Assembly (NCBI RefSeq): GCF_004341205.1
Contig: NZ_SLUL01000011.1
Location: 28,861 to 92,860, forward strand
Length of the DNA: 64,000 bases
Direction: 5' to 3'
Origin: Thermolongibacillus altinsuensis
GTDB taxonomy: Bacteria; Bacillota; Bacilli; Bacillales; Anoxybacillaceae
Shown here: positions 24,546 through 33,936 of the stretch, piece by piece
Layout of the letters: each line of letters opens with the position of its first letter
How positions within the stretch are numbered: position 1 is the stretch's first letter
Program-made: the position numbers and the translations under genes
The notes under the pieces: generated by a model
Database searches by the model: none
The model's input: the letters and a program-made list of their open reading frames with translations, nothing else
Told to the model about the DNA's origin: nothing

Positions 24546-27053
24546 ATGTTTGGAGTATTGAAAAAGGTGTTTGACCCAAACAAACGCCAAATTGCTAGAT
24601 TGGAAAAAATCGCGGATCAAGTCGATGCACTCGGTCCGGAGATGGCAAAGCTTTCGGATGAGGAGCTGCGCAAAAAAACGGACGAGTTTAAAGCTCGCCT
24701 AGAAAAAGGCGAAACACTGGATGATTTGCTGGTCGAAGCGTTCGCTGTAGTGCGCGAAGGTGCGAAGCGCGTGCTCGGCTTGTATCCATATAAAGTGCAA
24801 ATTATGGGTGGAATCGTCCTTCATGAAGGCAATATTGCCGAAATGAAAACAGGGGAAGGAAAAACGTTAACAGCGACGATGCCTGTGTATTTAAATGCGC
24901 TCACAGGCAAAGGCGTGCACGTCGTAACGGTCAACGAATACTTAGCGAGCCGTGACGCGCACGAAATGGGAAAACTATACGAATTTTTAGGCTTAACGGT
25001 TGGTTTAAATTTAAGCGGCATGTCGCGCGAAGAAAAACAGGCAGCGTACAATGCGGACATTACGTACGGAACGAATAACGAGTTCGGATTCGACTATTTG
25101 CGCGACAACATGGTTCTTTATAAAGAACATATGGTGCAACGTCCGCTTCACTTTGCGGTCATTGACGAAGTTGACTCAATTTTAATTGACGAAGCGCGTA
25201 CACCGCTCATCATTTCCGGTACAGCGCAAAAGTCGACAAAGCTTTATATTCAAGCCAATGCCTTTGTGCGTACGCTCAAGCGTGATGTCGATTACACATA
25301 CGATGAAAAAACGAAAAGCGTGCAGCTCACGGAAGAAGGAATCAACAAAGCGGAGCGCGCATTTGGAATCGATAACTTATTCGATCTCAAACATGTGACG
25401 CTCAATCATCATATTAACCAAGCGTTGCGTGCGCATGTTGTCATGCAGCGCGATGTCGACTATGTCGTGGAAAATGGCAAAGTTGTCATCGTTGACCCGT
25501 TCACAGGGCGATTGATGCACGGACGTCGTTATAGCGACGGATTGCATCAAGCGATCGAAGCGAAGGAAGGGCTTGAGATTCAAAACGAGTCGATGACGCT
25601 GGCGACGATTACGTTCCAAAACTATTTCCGCATGTATGAAAAATTAGCGGGAATGACGGGAACAGCAAAAACGGAAGAAGAAGAGTTCCGCAACATTTAC
25701 AACATGGAAGTCGTCGTCATTCCGACGAACAAGCCAGTTATTCGTGAAGACCGTCCAGATTTAATTTATCGGACGATGGAAGGCAAGTTCCGCGCGGTTG
25801 TTGAGGATATCGCCCAGCGCCATGCGAAAGGGCAGCCTGTGCTCGTCGGTACGGTGTCGATTGAGACATCTGAGCTTCTTTCAAAAATGTTGACGAAGCG
25901 CGGCATTCGCCATAACGTGTTGAACGCGAAAAACCATGCGAAAGAAGCGGAAATTATCGCTCAAGCCGGTCAAAAAGGAGCGGTGACGATCGCGACGAAC
26001 ATGGCTGGTCGCGGTACTGATATTAAGCTTGGTGAAGGGGTGCGCGAGCTTGGCGGATTGGCCGTGATCGGTACGGAGCGCCATGAAAGCCGCCGCATCG
26101 ACAACCAGCTTCGCGGTCGCGCGGGCCGTCAAGGTGATCCGGGCGTATCACAGTTTTATTTGTCGCTTGAAGATGAACTGATGCGCCGCTTCGGTTCAGA
26201 AAATATCATGGCGATGATGGATCGACTCGGCATGGATGATTCGCAGCCGATTCAAAGTAAAATCGTTTCGAAAGCGGTTGAATCTGCGCAAAAACGCGTT
26301 GAAGGAAATAACTTCGATGCGCGCAAACAGCTGTTGCAGTATGACGATGTATTGCGCGAGCAGCGCGAAATTATTTATCGTCAACGCTTCCAAGTGCTTG
26401 ATTCAGAAAACTTGCGCGACATCGTTGAAAAAATGATTCAATCCGTCATTGAGCGCGTCGTTCAAGCGCACACGCCAGAGGAAGAAGCGCCGGAAGATTG
26501 GAACTTAAAAGGCATCATCGACTATGTCAATGCCAACCTTCTTCCTGAAGGAGACGTAACGGTCAACGACTTGCGCGGCAAAGAGCCAGAAGAAATGATC
26601 GAGCTCATTTGGGAGAAAGTGAAGGCGCGTTATGATGAAAAAGAAAGCCGCATTCCAGCTGAACAAATGCGCGAATTTGAACGCGTCATCGTCCTTCGCG
26701 CGGTCGATATGAAGTGGATGGAACATATTGATGCGATGGAGCAATTGCGTCAAGGAATCCATTTGCGCGCATACGGTCAAATCGATCCGCTTCGTGAATA
26801 TCAAATGGAAGGTTATGCGATGTTTGAAAACATGATTGCCGCGATTGAAGAAGAAGTGGCGCGCTACATTATGAAAGCGGAAATCCAAAACAACTTAGAG
26901 CGCCAAGAAGTGGCCAAAGGGGAAGCGGTTCATCCGAAAGAAGGCGAAGAAAAAGCGAAACGGAAGCCGGTGAGAAAAGCGGTCGACATCGGCCGGAACG
27001 ATCCGTGCATTTGCGGAAGCGGCAAAAAATATAAACATTGTTGCGGACGTTAA
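24546..27053 (+). CDS. secA: Preprotein translocase ATPase
   Basis: SecA is the motor of the Sec pathway; it binds preproteins and SecYEG at the membrane and drives export by ATP hydrolysis. The protein is full length (835 residues). Visible landmarks are Walker A at about residues 100-107 (MKTGEGKT), the DEAD-like motif in [17 protein letters not shown] near 205-221, [16 protein letters not shown], and the C-terminal zinc site [23 protein letters not shown] precedes the ATG. It is followed by prfB, the order kept across Bacillus. Confidence 0.98.
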   Translation: MFGVLKKVFDPNKRQIARLEKIADQVDALGPEMAKLSDEELRKKTDEFKARLEKGETLDDLLVEAFAVVREGAKRVLGLYPYKVQIMGGIVLHEGNIAEMKTGEGKTLTATMPVYLNALTGKGVHVVTVNEYLASRDAHEMGKLYEFLGLTVGLNLSGMSREEKQAAYNADITYGTNNEFGFDYLRDNMVLYKEHMVQRPLHFAVIDEVDSILIDEARTPLIISGTAQKSTKLYIQANAFVRTLKRDVDYTYDEKTKSVQLTEEGINKAERAFGIDNLFDLKHVTLNHHINQALRAHVVMQRDVDYVVENGKVVIVDPFTGRLMHGRRYSDGLHQAIEAKEGLEIQNESMTLATITFQNYFRMYEKLAGMTGTAKTEEEEFRNIYNMEVVVIPTNKPVIREDRPDLIYRTMEGKFRAVVEDIAQRHAKGQPVLVGTVSIETSELLSKMLTKRGIRHNVLNAKNHAKEAEIIAQAGQKGAVTIATNMAGRGTDIKLGEGVRELGGLAVIGTERHESRRIDNQLRGRAGRQGDPGVSQFYLSLEDELMRRFGSENIMAMMDRLGMDDSQPIQSKIVSKAVESAQKRVEGNNFDARKQLLQYDDVLREQREIIYRQRFQVLDSENLRDIVEKMIQSVIERVVQAHTPEEEAPEDWNLKGIIDYVNANLLPEGDVTVNDLRGKEPEEMIELIWEKVKARYDEKESRIPAEQMREFERVIVLRAVDMKWMEHIDAMEQLRQGIHLRAYGQIDPLREYQMEGYAMFENMIAAIEEEVARYIMKAEIQNNLERQEVAKGEAVHPKEGEEKAKRKPVRKAVDIGRNDPCICGSGKKYKHCCGR

Positions 27054-27131
27054 GTGAGGGAGAAATCCCTCGCTTTCCTTTGTTGCTTCTTTGCGATGAT
27101 TTGAATACAATAAGTACCGAGGTGACAGAGC

Positions 27132-28236
27132 ATGATTGATTTAGTGGAAATTAAGCAAGAGCTTGAGAAAATGGCTAAGCGATTAGCGGATATTAGGGGG
27201 TCTCTTTGACCTCGCAACGAAAGAAGAACGCATTCGTGAATTAGAGGAACAGATGGCGGCGCCGAACTTTTGGGATGATCAAAAAGCGGCGCAAGCGGTC
27301 ATTAGCGAGGCGAATGCGTTAAAAGATTTAGTGAACGAATTCCGCCAATTAGAAGAACGGTTTGAAAACTTAGAAGTGACGTATGAACTCGTCAAAGAAG
27401 AGCCTGACGAAGAATTGCAGCAAGAGCTTGTGGCGGAAGCGAAAAAGCTAACAAAAGATTTTAGCGAATTTGAGCTGCAGCTATTGTTAAATGAACCTTA
27501 TGACAAAAACAATGCGATTTTAGAACTTCACCCAGGCGCAGGCGGAACGGAGTCACAAGACTGGGCATCGATGCTTTTACGCATGTATACGCGCTGGGCA
27601 GAGAAAAAAGGCTTCAAAGTTGAAACGCTTGATTATCTTCCGGGCGAAGAAGCAGGAATTAAAAGCGTTACGTTGCTCATTAAAGGGCATAACGCTTACG
27701 GTTATTTGAAAGCGGAAAAAGGAGTCCATCGCCTTGTGCGCATTTCCCCATTCGACGCTTCCGGCCGTCGCCATACATCGTTCGTTTCATGCGAAGTGAT
27801 GCCGGAGTTTGATGACAATATTGAAGTGGAAATTCGTCCGGATGAAATTAAAGTCGATACGTATCGCTCAAGCGGTGCGGGCGGACAGCACGTTAATACG
27901 ACCGACTCGGCTGTGCGCATTACACACATTCCGACCGGCATCGTTGTGACGTGTCAATCCGAGCGTTCGCAAATTAAAAACCGCGAAAAAGCGATGAATA
28001 TGTTAAAAGCGAAGCTATATCAAAAGAAACTGGAAGAACAACAAGCGGAACTAGCTGAAATTCGCGGTGAGCAAAAAGAAATCGGATGGGGAAACCAAAT
28101 TCGTTCGTACGTGTTCCATCCGTATTCGCTTGTGAAAGATCATCGCACGAATGTCGAAGTCGGCAACGTGCAAGCGGTCATGGATGGAGAAATCGACGTA
28201 TTTATCGATGCATATTTGCGTTCAAAGTTAAAGTAA
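27132..28236 (+). CDS. prfB: Peptide chain release factor 2, with programmed +1 frameshift
   Basis: RF2 ends translation at UGA and UAA. Translation from ATG 27132 gives 25 codons and then meets an in-frame UGA at 27207-27209. Skipping base 27207 continues as [16 protein letters not shown] into the main frame to 28236. The slip site CTTTGAC is preceded by AGGGGG at 27195-27200, the internal Shine-Dalgarno-like stimulator. RF2 thus controls its own synthesis: low RF2 lets the ribosome slip. In the main frame, SPF in [15 protein letters not shown] recognises UGA and GAGGQHVN is the catalytic GGQ loop. The coding sequence is join(27132..27206, 27208..28236). Confidence 0.97.
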
Positions 28237-28324
28237 AGGGTGGCGAACAGCCATCCTTTTTGTTTGGAAAAGGCATGTCCATCGTCTTGATATATGGTAC
28301 AATACGACCAAGGGGGTGAGCGAT

Positions 28325-28969
28325 ATGGAAAAGTTATTAATGAAATTGTTAAAAGGCCAAGAGGAAATTCATCACCGCTTAGATGGGATGCAGCAAGACA
28401 TCCAAGGCATGAAACAAGAGATGCAGGTGATGCAGCAAGACATCCAAGGCATGAAGCAAGAGATGCAGGTGATGCAGCAAGACATCCAAGGCATGAAACA
28501 AGAGATGCAGGTGATGCAGCAAGACATCCAGGGCATGAAACAAGAGATGCAGGTGATGCAGCAAGACATCCAGGGCATGAAACAAGAGATGCAGGTGATG
28601 CAGCAAGACATCCAAGGCATGAAGCAAGAGATGCAAGTAATGCAACAAGATATCCAAGGTATGAAACAAGAGATGTGCGAAATGAGACAGGACATTCGCG
28701 AGCTACAGGAAGATACGCAAGGCATGAAACAAGATATACGGGTCGTGCAACAGGATATTCAGCAACTACAACAAGATATGCAACATGCGAAGCAAGATGT
28801 TCAATTCATTAAGGAAACGGTGCAACGCATTGAAGTTCACCAAGAAGAGACAATTATGGGGATGTTAACTCATATTAAGAAACAAGTGGATGTAAAAGAA
28901 AGCCAAATTCAAGTGTTGAACAAAAGGCTGTTTGATGTTGAAACAAAGACCGCAAGAATCGAACAGTAA
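28325..28969 (+). CDS. Coiled-coil protein built from 14-residue repeats
   Basis: A 214-residue protein whose first half consists of seven nearly identical 14-residue units (MQQDIQGMKQEMQV), two heptads each, from about residue 22 to 119. Diverged units follow (ELQEDTQGMKQDIRVVQQ), then a non-repeat tail ending KRLFDVETKTARIEQ. No signal peptide or membrane segment is present. AGGGGGTGA precedes ATG 28325. Function is unknown. The start MEKLLMKLLKGQEEIHHRLD resembles the start of the coiled-coil protein at 23867, suggesting a common family. Confidence 0.75.
   Translation: MEKLLMKLLKGQEEIHHRLDGMQQDIQGMKQEMQVMQQDIQGMKQEMQVMQQDIQGMKQEMQVMQQDIQGMKQEMQVMQQDIQGMKQEMQVMQQDIQGMKQEMQVMQQDIQGMKQEMCEMRQDIRELQEDTQGMKQDIRVVQQDIQQLQQDMQHAKQDVQFIKETVQRIEVHQEETIMGMLTHIKKQVDVKESQIQVLNKRLFDVETKTARIEQ
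28388..28681 (+). repeat. Seven 42-bp tandem repeats (coding)
   Basis: Seven contiguous 42-base units begin ATGCAGCAAGACATCCA and differ by only a few bases; the seventh is more diverged. They are in frame with the coiled-coil gene. The near identity means recent expansion or homogenisation. Confidence 0.92.
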
Positions 28970-29024
28970 TAGAAATGAAAGCCTTCGATCGACCAATTGT
29001 TGTCGGTCTATTTTTTTGGTTCAA

Positions 29025-29047
29025 AAGGCGCACGTAGCGCTTTTTTT
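29025..29047 (+). terminator. Intrinsic terminator
   Basis: AAGGCGC pairs with GCGCTTT (one G-T pair) around five bases and runs on into T. A weaker hairpin with a T run (about 28990-29018) precedes it. Confidence 0.7.
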
Positions 29048-29087
29048 ATTTATCTTGTTAAATCATTATTGCGTTAACCCGTTGGCA

Positions 29088-29116
29088 TTTACTTGATAAA
29101 AAGGGAATGCTATACT
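29088..29116 (+). promoter_or_regulatory. Sigma-A promoter of the YitT-family gene
   Basis: TTTACT (29088-29093), a 17-base spacer and TATACT (29111-29116) lie 22 bases before the start codon. Confidence 0.5.
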
Positions 29117-29138
29117 CACAAAGGAAGGTGGGAACATC

Positions 29139-30002
29139 ATGGCAAGAAAGGGAGCAAGAACGATTCATCCAAAAGTTGAGCTTATGATCGAATACGGATA
29201 CATTTTGCTTGGTTCAGCGATTGTCGCGATTGCGTTTAATCTTTTTTTATTGCCGAATCGTGTCGCTTCAGGCGGGGTGAGCGGGATTAGTACGATTTTG
29301 CATGCCACCCTTGGCTGGCAGCCGGCATATGTGCAATGGTCGTTAAACATTCCGCTCTTTATCGCCGGTGTCGTGTTGCTTGGAAAACAATTCGGCGTGA
29401 AAACATTAGTTGGCACAGCTTTTTTGCCGTTTGTCGTTTATTTGACGCACAATGTTGCTCCAGCGACGAATGATCCGCTGCTTGGCGCGTTGTTTGGCGG
29501 AATTGGCGTCGGAATGGGGCTTGGCATTGTGTTTCGCGGAAAAGCATCGACGGGCGGAACCGATTTGGCCGCGCAAATTATTCATAAATACACAGGTTTG
29601 TCGCTCGGAACGTGCGTCGTGTTGATTGACGGATTAATCGTGTTAACAGCGGCGCTTGTGTTTGATATTGAACGAGCCCTTTATGCGCTCATTGCGTTAT
29701 TTGTCACAAGCAAGACGATCGATTTCGTTCAAGTTGGCTTCGGTTATTCGAAAATGGCGATGATTATTACAAATAAAGAAGAGGAAGTTCGTCATGCCAT
29801 TTTGCATAAAATTGACCGCGGAGTGACAAAACTATCTGCATACGGAGGATATACCGATTGCGAGCGGCCGGTCTTAATGTGCGTCGTTGGACAAGCGGAG
29901 TTCACAAAATTGAAACAATTAGTGAAAAGCATTGATCCGTCTGCATTTGTCGTTGTTATGGATGCGGCAGAAGTGCTTGGCGAAGGATTTAAACGTGTTT
30001 AA
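29139..30002 (+). CDS. yvjA: YitT-family membrane protein
   Basis: A 287-residue membrane protein of the YitT family. About five hydrophobic segments fill residues 18-190 (for example YILLGSAIVAIAFNLFLLP and FRGKASTGGTDLAAQII, the conserved family motif). A cytoplasmic C-terminal DUF2179-type domain follows (SKMAMIITNKEEEVRHAI, GVTKLSAYGGYT). AAGGAAGGTG precedes the ATG. The position between prfB and cccB matches B. subtilis yvjA. The transported substrate, if any, is unknown. Confidence 0.82.
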   Translation: MARKGARTIHPKVELMIEYGYILLGSAIVAIAFNLFLLPNRVASGGVSGISTILHATLGWQPAYVQWSLNIPLFIAGVVLLGKQFGVKTLVGTAFLPFVVYLTHNVAPATNDPLLGALFGGIGVGMGLGIVFRGKASTGGTDLAAQIIHKYTGLSLGTCVVLIDGLIVLTAALVFDIERALYALIALFVTSKTIDFVQVGFGYSKMAMIITNKEEEVRHAILHKIDRGVTKLSAYGGYTDCERPVLMCVVGQAEFTKLKQLVKSIDPSAFVVVMDAAEVLGEGFKRV

Positions 30003-30063
30003 CATGGAAATAATGAGATATAATACAAATGTATGAAAATGTTTACAAGGGGGAAGTGTTCTA

Positions 30064-30390
30064 ATGAAGAAAAAGCTGTTTGGCTTATTGGCAGGTACAG
30101 CGTTAGTACTTGCGGCTTGCGGAGGAGGGGACGACGCAAGCGACAAAAAAGACGGCGGCGCGACACAAACGGCTTCAGCAGCTGAAGACATTTACAAAAA
30201 ATCATGTGCGAGCTGTCATGGACAAAACTTAGAAGGCGGAGTTGGTCCAGCGCTTGACAAAGTCGGCAGCAAATATTCGCAAGACGAAATTAAAAACATT
30301 ATTGCCAACGGTCGAGGCGGCATGCCTGGCGGCTTGATCCAAGGCGAAGATGTTGACAAAGTGGCTGAATGGCTTGCTTCGAAAAAATAA
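30064..30390 (+). CDS. cccB: Cytochrome c-551, lipoprotein
   Basis: A small membrane-anchored electron carrier of the respiratory chain. The lipobox LVLAAC places the lipidated cysteine at residue 19, followed by a flexible Gly/Asp/Lys-rich linker. The haem site CASCH is at 48-52, and the axial methionine is probably in RGGMPGGL. At 108 residues it is the usual length. AAGGGGGAAG precedes the ATG, and TATAAT at 30019-30024 may be its -10 box, though the -35 is poor. A terminator follows. Confidence 0.95.
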   Translation: MKKKLFGLLAGTALVLAACGGGDDASDKKDGGATQTASAAEDIYKKSCASCHGQNLEGGVGPALDKVGSKYSQDEIKNIIANGRGGMPGGLIQGEDVDKVAEWLASKK

Positions 30391-30395
30391 TGTTC

Positions 30396-30427
30396 AAAAT
30401 CCGGCATGAGACGATGCCGGATTTTTT
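30396..30427 (+). terminator. Intrinsic terminator after cccB
   Basis: AAAATCCGGCAT pairs with ATGCCGGATTTT around a six-base loop, followed by further T. Confidence 0.9.
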
Positions 30428-30488
30428 GTTTGTAACATTCCTGAAATATAAATGTAAATAAAATACGGCTTATTTTCTTTGCGGATAA

Positions 30489-30497
30489 TGTTATAAT
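30489..30497 (+). promoter_or_regulatory. Extended -10 promoter of ftsE
   Basis: TGTTATAAT is a perfect extended -10 element 77 bases before ftsE; the -35 region is weak, as is usual for this promoter class. Confidence 0.5.
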
Positions 30498-30573
30498 GAA
30501 CAATGTGGAATTTTGTATGACTGTGTAGGATATACTCGAAATCTATTCGACAAAAAGCTTCAGGTGATTGCAC

Positions 30574-31260
30574 ATGATTGAAATGCAAGATGTATATAAA
30601 ACGTATCCAAATGGTGTCGTTGCATTAAATGGGATTAGTGTTCGTATTAAACAAGGAGAATTTGTTTATGTCGTCGGTCCGAGCGGAGCTGGGAAATCGA
30701 CGTTTGTTAAGATGATGTATCGCGAAGAGAAGCCAACGAGCGGCTCGATTATGATTAACGGCGTCAACCTTGCGAAATTGAAGGAAAGCAAGGTGCCGCT
30801 ATTACGTCGAAACATCGGGGTTGTTTTCCAAGACTTTAAGTTGTTGCCGAAGTTAACGGTATATGAAAATGTCGCGTTTGCCCTTGAAGTCATTGAAGAA
30901 TCGCCAAAAAATATTAAAAAACGCGTCATGGAAGTGCTTGATTTAGTTCGCTTAAAACATAAAGCGCGTTTTTATCCTGATGAACTTTCAGGAGGAGAAC
31001 AACAACGTGTATCCATTGCGCGTTCGATTGTGAACTCCCCTGCGATTGTCATTGCGGACGAGCCGACAGGAAACTTAGACCCTGATACGTCATGGGAGAT
31101 TATGGACATTTTCGAGCGCATCAATGAGCGCGGCACGACGATTGTGATGGCGACGCATAACCGTGAAATCGTCAATACGATTCGCAAGCGCGTCATTGCG
31201 ATCGAACGTGGAAAAATCGTTCGCGATGAGGTAAGGGGGGAATATGGTTATGACGTTTAA
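30574..31260 (+). CDS. ftsE: Cell division ABC transporter ATPase
   Basis: FtsE forms a complex with FtsX that does not transport but uses ATP to activate a cell-wall hydrolase outside the cell. Walker A is GPSGAGKST at residues 35-43, the signature is LSGGEQQR, and Walker B is VIADEPTG. At 228 residues it is normal. CAGGTGAT precedes ATG 30574; a TTG at 30568 lies inside that site. It overlaps ftsX, and an M23 peptidase gene follows, a plausible target. Confidence 0.96.
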   Translation: MIEMQDVYKTYPNGVVALNGISVRIKQGEFVYVVGPSGAGKSTFVKMMYREEKPTSGSIMINGVNLAKLKESKVPLLRRNIGVVFQDFKLLPKLTVYENVAFALEVIEESPKNIKKRVMEVLDLVRLKHKARFYPDELSGGEQQRVSIARSIVNSPAIVIADEPTGNLDPDTSWEIMDIFERINERGTTIVMATHNREIVNTIRKRVIAIERGKIVRDEVRGEYGYDV

Positions 31261-32143
31261 CACCCTCAAACGCCATTTTCGCGAAAGTTTTAAAAACCTC
31301 GGGCGCAATGGTTGGATGACATTCGCTTCCATTAGCGCTGTAACCGTCACGTTGTTGCTTGTTGGCGTGTTTCTCGTCGTGATGTTAAATATTCAACACT
31401 TCACAAAACAAGTTGAAAAGGATGTCGAAATTCGTGTTCATATTGATTTAACCGCAACGGACGCTGATAAAGAGGCGCTGCGCAAGCAAATTGAAGCGAT
31501 TCCTGAGGTGGGAAGCGTCACTTACTCTTCTAAGGATGAAGAGCTGCAGAAATTGATCAAAAGCTTCGGCGAAGAAGGTTCATCGTTTAAGCTATTCGAA
31601 CAAGACAATCCGTTAAGCGATGTCTTTATCGTGAAAACGAAAGAACCGACTGACACAGTGAAAGTGGCAAAGAAAATTGAAAAGTTTAAATTTGCGGATA
31701 AAGTGAAATACGGCCAAGGACAAATCGAAAAGTTATTTGCAACAACGAAAGTCATTCGCAATATCGGCTTAGGGTTAATCATCGGTTTGTTGTTCACGGC
31801 CATGTTTTTAATCTCCAATACCATTAAAATTACGATTTTTGCTCGTCGACGCGAAATTGAGATTATGAGATTAGTAGGAGCGACGAACGGCTTTATTCGC
31901 TGGCCGTTTTTCCTTGAAGGACTTTGGCTTGGCGTGCTGGGAGCGCTCCTTCCGATTACGGTCGTTCTTTCTGCGTATTCGTATGTGTTTGATCTTTTAC
32001 ATCCAAAGCTTGAAAATACGTTTGTGCAGCTATTGCCGTTTTATCCGTTCGCATGGCAAATTGGCGGAGTGTTGCTTTTGTTAGGGGCATGCATCGGCAT
32101 TTGGGGAAGCATGATGTCTGTTCACCGTTTTTTAAAAGTGTAA
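31250..32143 (+). CDS. ftsX: Cell division protein, membrane partner of FtsE
   Basis: A four-helix membrane protein with one large extracellular domain (about residues 50-165) that contacts the hydrolase. NGWMTFASISAVTVTLLLVG opens the first membrane segment; the later ones are IGLGLIIGLLFTAMFLI, FFLEGLWLGVLGALLP and the C-terminal helix. ARRREIEIMRLVGAT is the conserved FtsE-coupling stretch. ATG 31250 is nine bases from the GGGGGG ribosome site; ATG 31244 is too close to it. Its start overlaps the ftsE end. Confidence 0.94.
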   Translation: MTFNTLKRHFRESFKNLGRNGWMTFASISAVTVTLLLVGVFLVVMLNIQHFTKQVEKDVEIRVHIDLTATDADKEALRKQIEAIPEVGSVTYSSKDEELQKLIKSFGEEGSSFKLFEQDNPLSDVFIVKTKEPTDTVKVAKKIEKFKFADKVKYGQGQIEKLFATTKVIRNIGLGLIIGLLFTAMFLISNTIKITIFARRREIEIMRLVGATNGFIRWPFFLEGLWLGVLGALLPITVVLSAYSYVFDLLHPKLENTFVQLLPFYPFAWQIGGVLLLLGACIGIWGSMMSVHRFLKV

Positions 32144-32167
32144 GAGAGAAAAAGGAGAGGGGTTAAC

Positions 32168-33436
32168 GTGAAGAAGAAGTATGTTGCGCTTGCCGCAGCG
32201 GCGGCGCTTGCGCTGACAAGTTTTGTTGTGCCTGCTCTTGCGGTGACGAACCGCGACATTCAACAAAAACAAAGTGAAATTCATGCCGTAAAGAGAAAAC
32301 AATCGGCCGTACAAAGCGAAATGAATCAAGCGCAACAAGAAATCAATCGTTTGCAAAATGAGCAAGCGAAGGCAGCGGCTGAAATCAAGCGCTTAGATTT
32401 AGCGGTTGAAGAAACGAACGGAAAAATTCGGATGAAGCGCCAAGATGTTGAAGCAACCAAACAAGCGATTGCGACGTTACAGCGCGAAATTGCCGAATTG
32501 AAAGCGCGCATTGAGCGCCGTAACGAATTGTTGAAAGAGAGAGCGCGCTCCTTGCAAGAAAGCGGTGGAGTTGTTAGCTATTTGGATGTATTATTAGGAG
32601 CGCAAAGCTTTAGTGATTTTATCGATCGCATGAGCGCGGTTGCGACCATTTTTGAAGCGGATCGACAAATTATTAAAGAACAAGAAGCGGATAAAGCATT
32701 AAAAGAAGAAAAAGAGAAACAACTTCATGATAACCTTTCGAAACTAGAACAGAGCTTAAAAGAATTAGAGCAGCTCAAACAGACATTAAATGAACAAATC
32801 GCGGCGAAAGAACGTTTAATGGCGCAGTTGAAAGAACAAGAAAAACATGAGCACGAGAAAAAGTTAGCATTGCAAGAAGAAAAAGAATTGCTTGAAAAAC
32901 AAGAAGCGGCGATGAGAACACAATTACAAGAGCTTATCCGCAGAAAAAAAGCAGAGGAAGCAGCACGCAAAAAGGCGCCTTCTAGCCGCGGGTCATCCGC
33001 AAGCGTATCTTCTGCAGGCTTGCCGCCTGTCACAAGCGGAGCGTTTATGCGTCCTGCGAATGGACCGATTACATCCACGTTTGGCCCGCGCTGGGGAGAA
33101 TTCCATGCCGGCATTGACATCGGCAAACGCGGTTCCGATGTTCCAGTCGTTGCGGCGGCGGATGGTTACGTATTCCGTTCCTATTATTCTGAAAGCTACG
33201 GCAACGTTATTTTTATCACGCACTACATTGATGGCCAATTGTATACAACCGTTTATGCTCACTTAGAGTCACGGCTTGTCGGTGAAGGTCAATTTGTCAA
33301 CAAAGGACAACTCATTGGCTACATGGGCAACACCGGTTACTCCACTGGTCCTCACTTACACTTTGAACTGCATCGCGGCCCATGGAACGCCGCAAAATCC
33401 AATGCCGTTAACCCAATGGCGTATATTCCGTTTTAA
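32168..33436 (+). CDS. Secreted coiled-coil M23 peptidase (EnvC/NlpD-like)
   Basis: A putative peptidoglycan endopeptidase or hydrolase activator. The first 25 residues are a Sec signal peptide ending PALA. A long coiled coil follows (residues about 30-265), then a Ser-rich linker and an M23/LytM domain with HAGID (H313, D317) and HLHFELH (H396, H398), all zinc ligands present, so it is probably active. The start is GTG with AGGAGGGG upstream. It lies 24 bases after ftsX, the layout expected of the FtsEX-controlled hydrolase. In B. subtilis that role falls to CwlO (NlpC/P60 type). The link here is inference. Confidence 0.9.
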   Translation: MKKKYVALAAAAALALTSFVVPALAVTNRDIQQKQSEIHAVKRKQSAVQSEMNQAQQEINRLQNEQAKAAAEIKRLDLAVEETNGKIRMKRQDVEATKQAIATLQREIAELKARIERRNELLKERARSLQESGGVVSYLDVLLGAQSFSDFIDRMSAVATIFEADRQIIKEQEADKALKEEKEKQLHDNLSKLEQSLKELEQLKQTLNEQIAAKERLMAQLKEQEKHEHEKKLALQEEKELLEKQEAAMRTQLQELIRRKKAEEAARKKAPSSRGSSASVSSAGLPPVTSGAFMRPANGPITSTFGPRWGEFHAGIDIGKRGSDVPVVAAADGYVFRSYYSESYGNVIFITHYIDGQLYTTVYAHLESRLVGEGQFVNKGQLIGYMGNTGYSTGPHLHFELHRGPWNAAKSNAVNPMAYIPF

Positions 33437-33470
33437 AAAACGGAATAAAAATTAAATATTCAGTAAAAAA

Positions 33471-33519
33471 TACACAACTTGTCTAGACTTTAGTTTAAGC
33501 AAGTTGTGTATTTTTTTTT
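33471..33519 (+). terminator. Intrinsic terminator of the ftsEX operon
   Basis: TACACAACTTG pairs with CAAGTTGTGTA around an 18-base loop, followed by nine T. Confidence 0.85.
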
Positions 33520-33800
33520 AGATAGCGTCAAAAATTTTATGAAAACTCATTCCGAGTCATCAATTGAAGGAACATAAATGAAAGCATAAAACCCTATTCG
33601 CCCTTGGCCAATACTGGCCAAAGGATAAAAAGGGGAAGGGCGGAAAAAAGGCATATGTAGCAGTCCTTCTATATAGACTCAAGTTGAGTTTCCGACATAT
33701 CTCATCATGAATAGAAGACTGCTTTTCTGCCATAGGCGGCAAGAAAAATATTCAGCCTGTTTTACCATGGGGCTGAATGGTTAACAAAAAAATTCAATCA
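33520..33800. other. Long intergenic region with inverted repeats, no gene seen
   Basis: Between the ftsEX terminator and the ahpC promoter I see no convincing gene. There are three inverted repeats: TTGGCCA/TGGCCAA near 33605-33622, a 13-bp stem with one bulge (AGCAGTCCTTCTAT with ATAGAAGACTGCT) near 33659-33723, and ATTCAGCC/GGCTGAAT near 33751-33778. These look like the decayed remains of an insertion or a structured RNA, but I recognise neither. A 60-codon minus-strand open frame (33560-33742) covers the middle and has no family resemblance that I can see. Confidence 0.5.
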
Positions 33801-33806
33801 TATTTA

Positions 33807-33860
33807 TTGACAAATAAAACATATTATATAATAATAGATATCGAATAATAATTATTATAA
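33807..33860 (+). promoter_or_regulatory. ahpC promoter region with PerR box
   Basis: TTGACA at 33807-33812 is followed by an AT-rich -10 region around 33827-33834. The sequence at 33846-33860, TAATAATTATTATAA, matches the PerR consensus TTATAATNATTATAA at all but one specified position. Peroxide-sensing PerR repression of ahpCF is the known arrangement in B. subtilis. Confidence 0.75.
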
Positions 33861-33936
33861 TTTAATGAATAGTTTTGTGTATATCTTGAGCAAGCTATTC
33901 ATAATTCTAAAACTATATTTAGGAGGATGATTCATT

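Noticed and set aside
28388..28681. Regular repeats that might be a CRISPR array
   Set aside because: Units are contiguous with no unique spacers and encode heptads in frame.
28294..28812. Long open frames in other frames and on the minus strand over the 42-bp repeats
   Set aside because: They exist because the repeat length is a multiple of three in every frame; they lack ribosome sites and protein-like composition.
33560..33742. A 60-codon minus-strand open frame between the ftsEX operon and ahpC
   Set aside because: No ribosome site or recognisable similarity; it overlaps inverted repeats.
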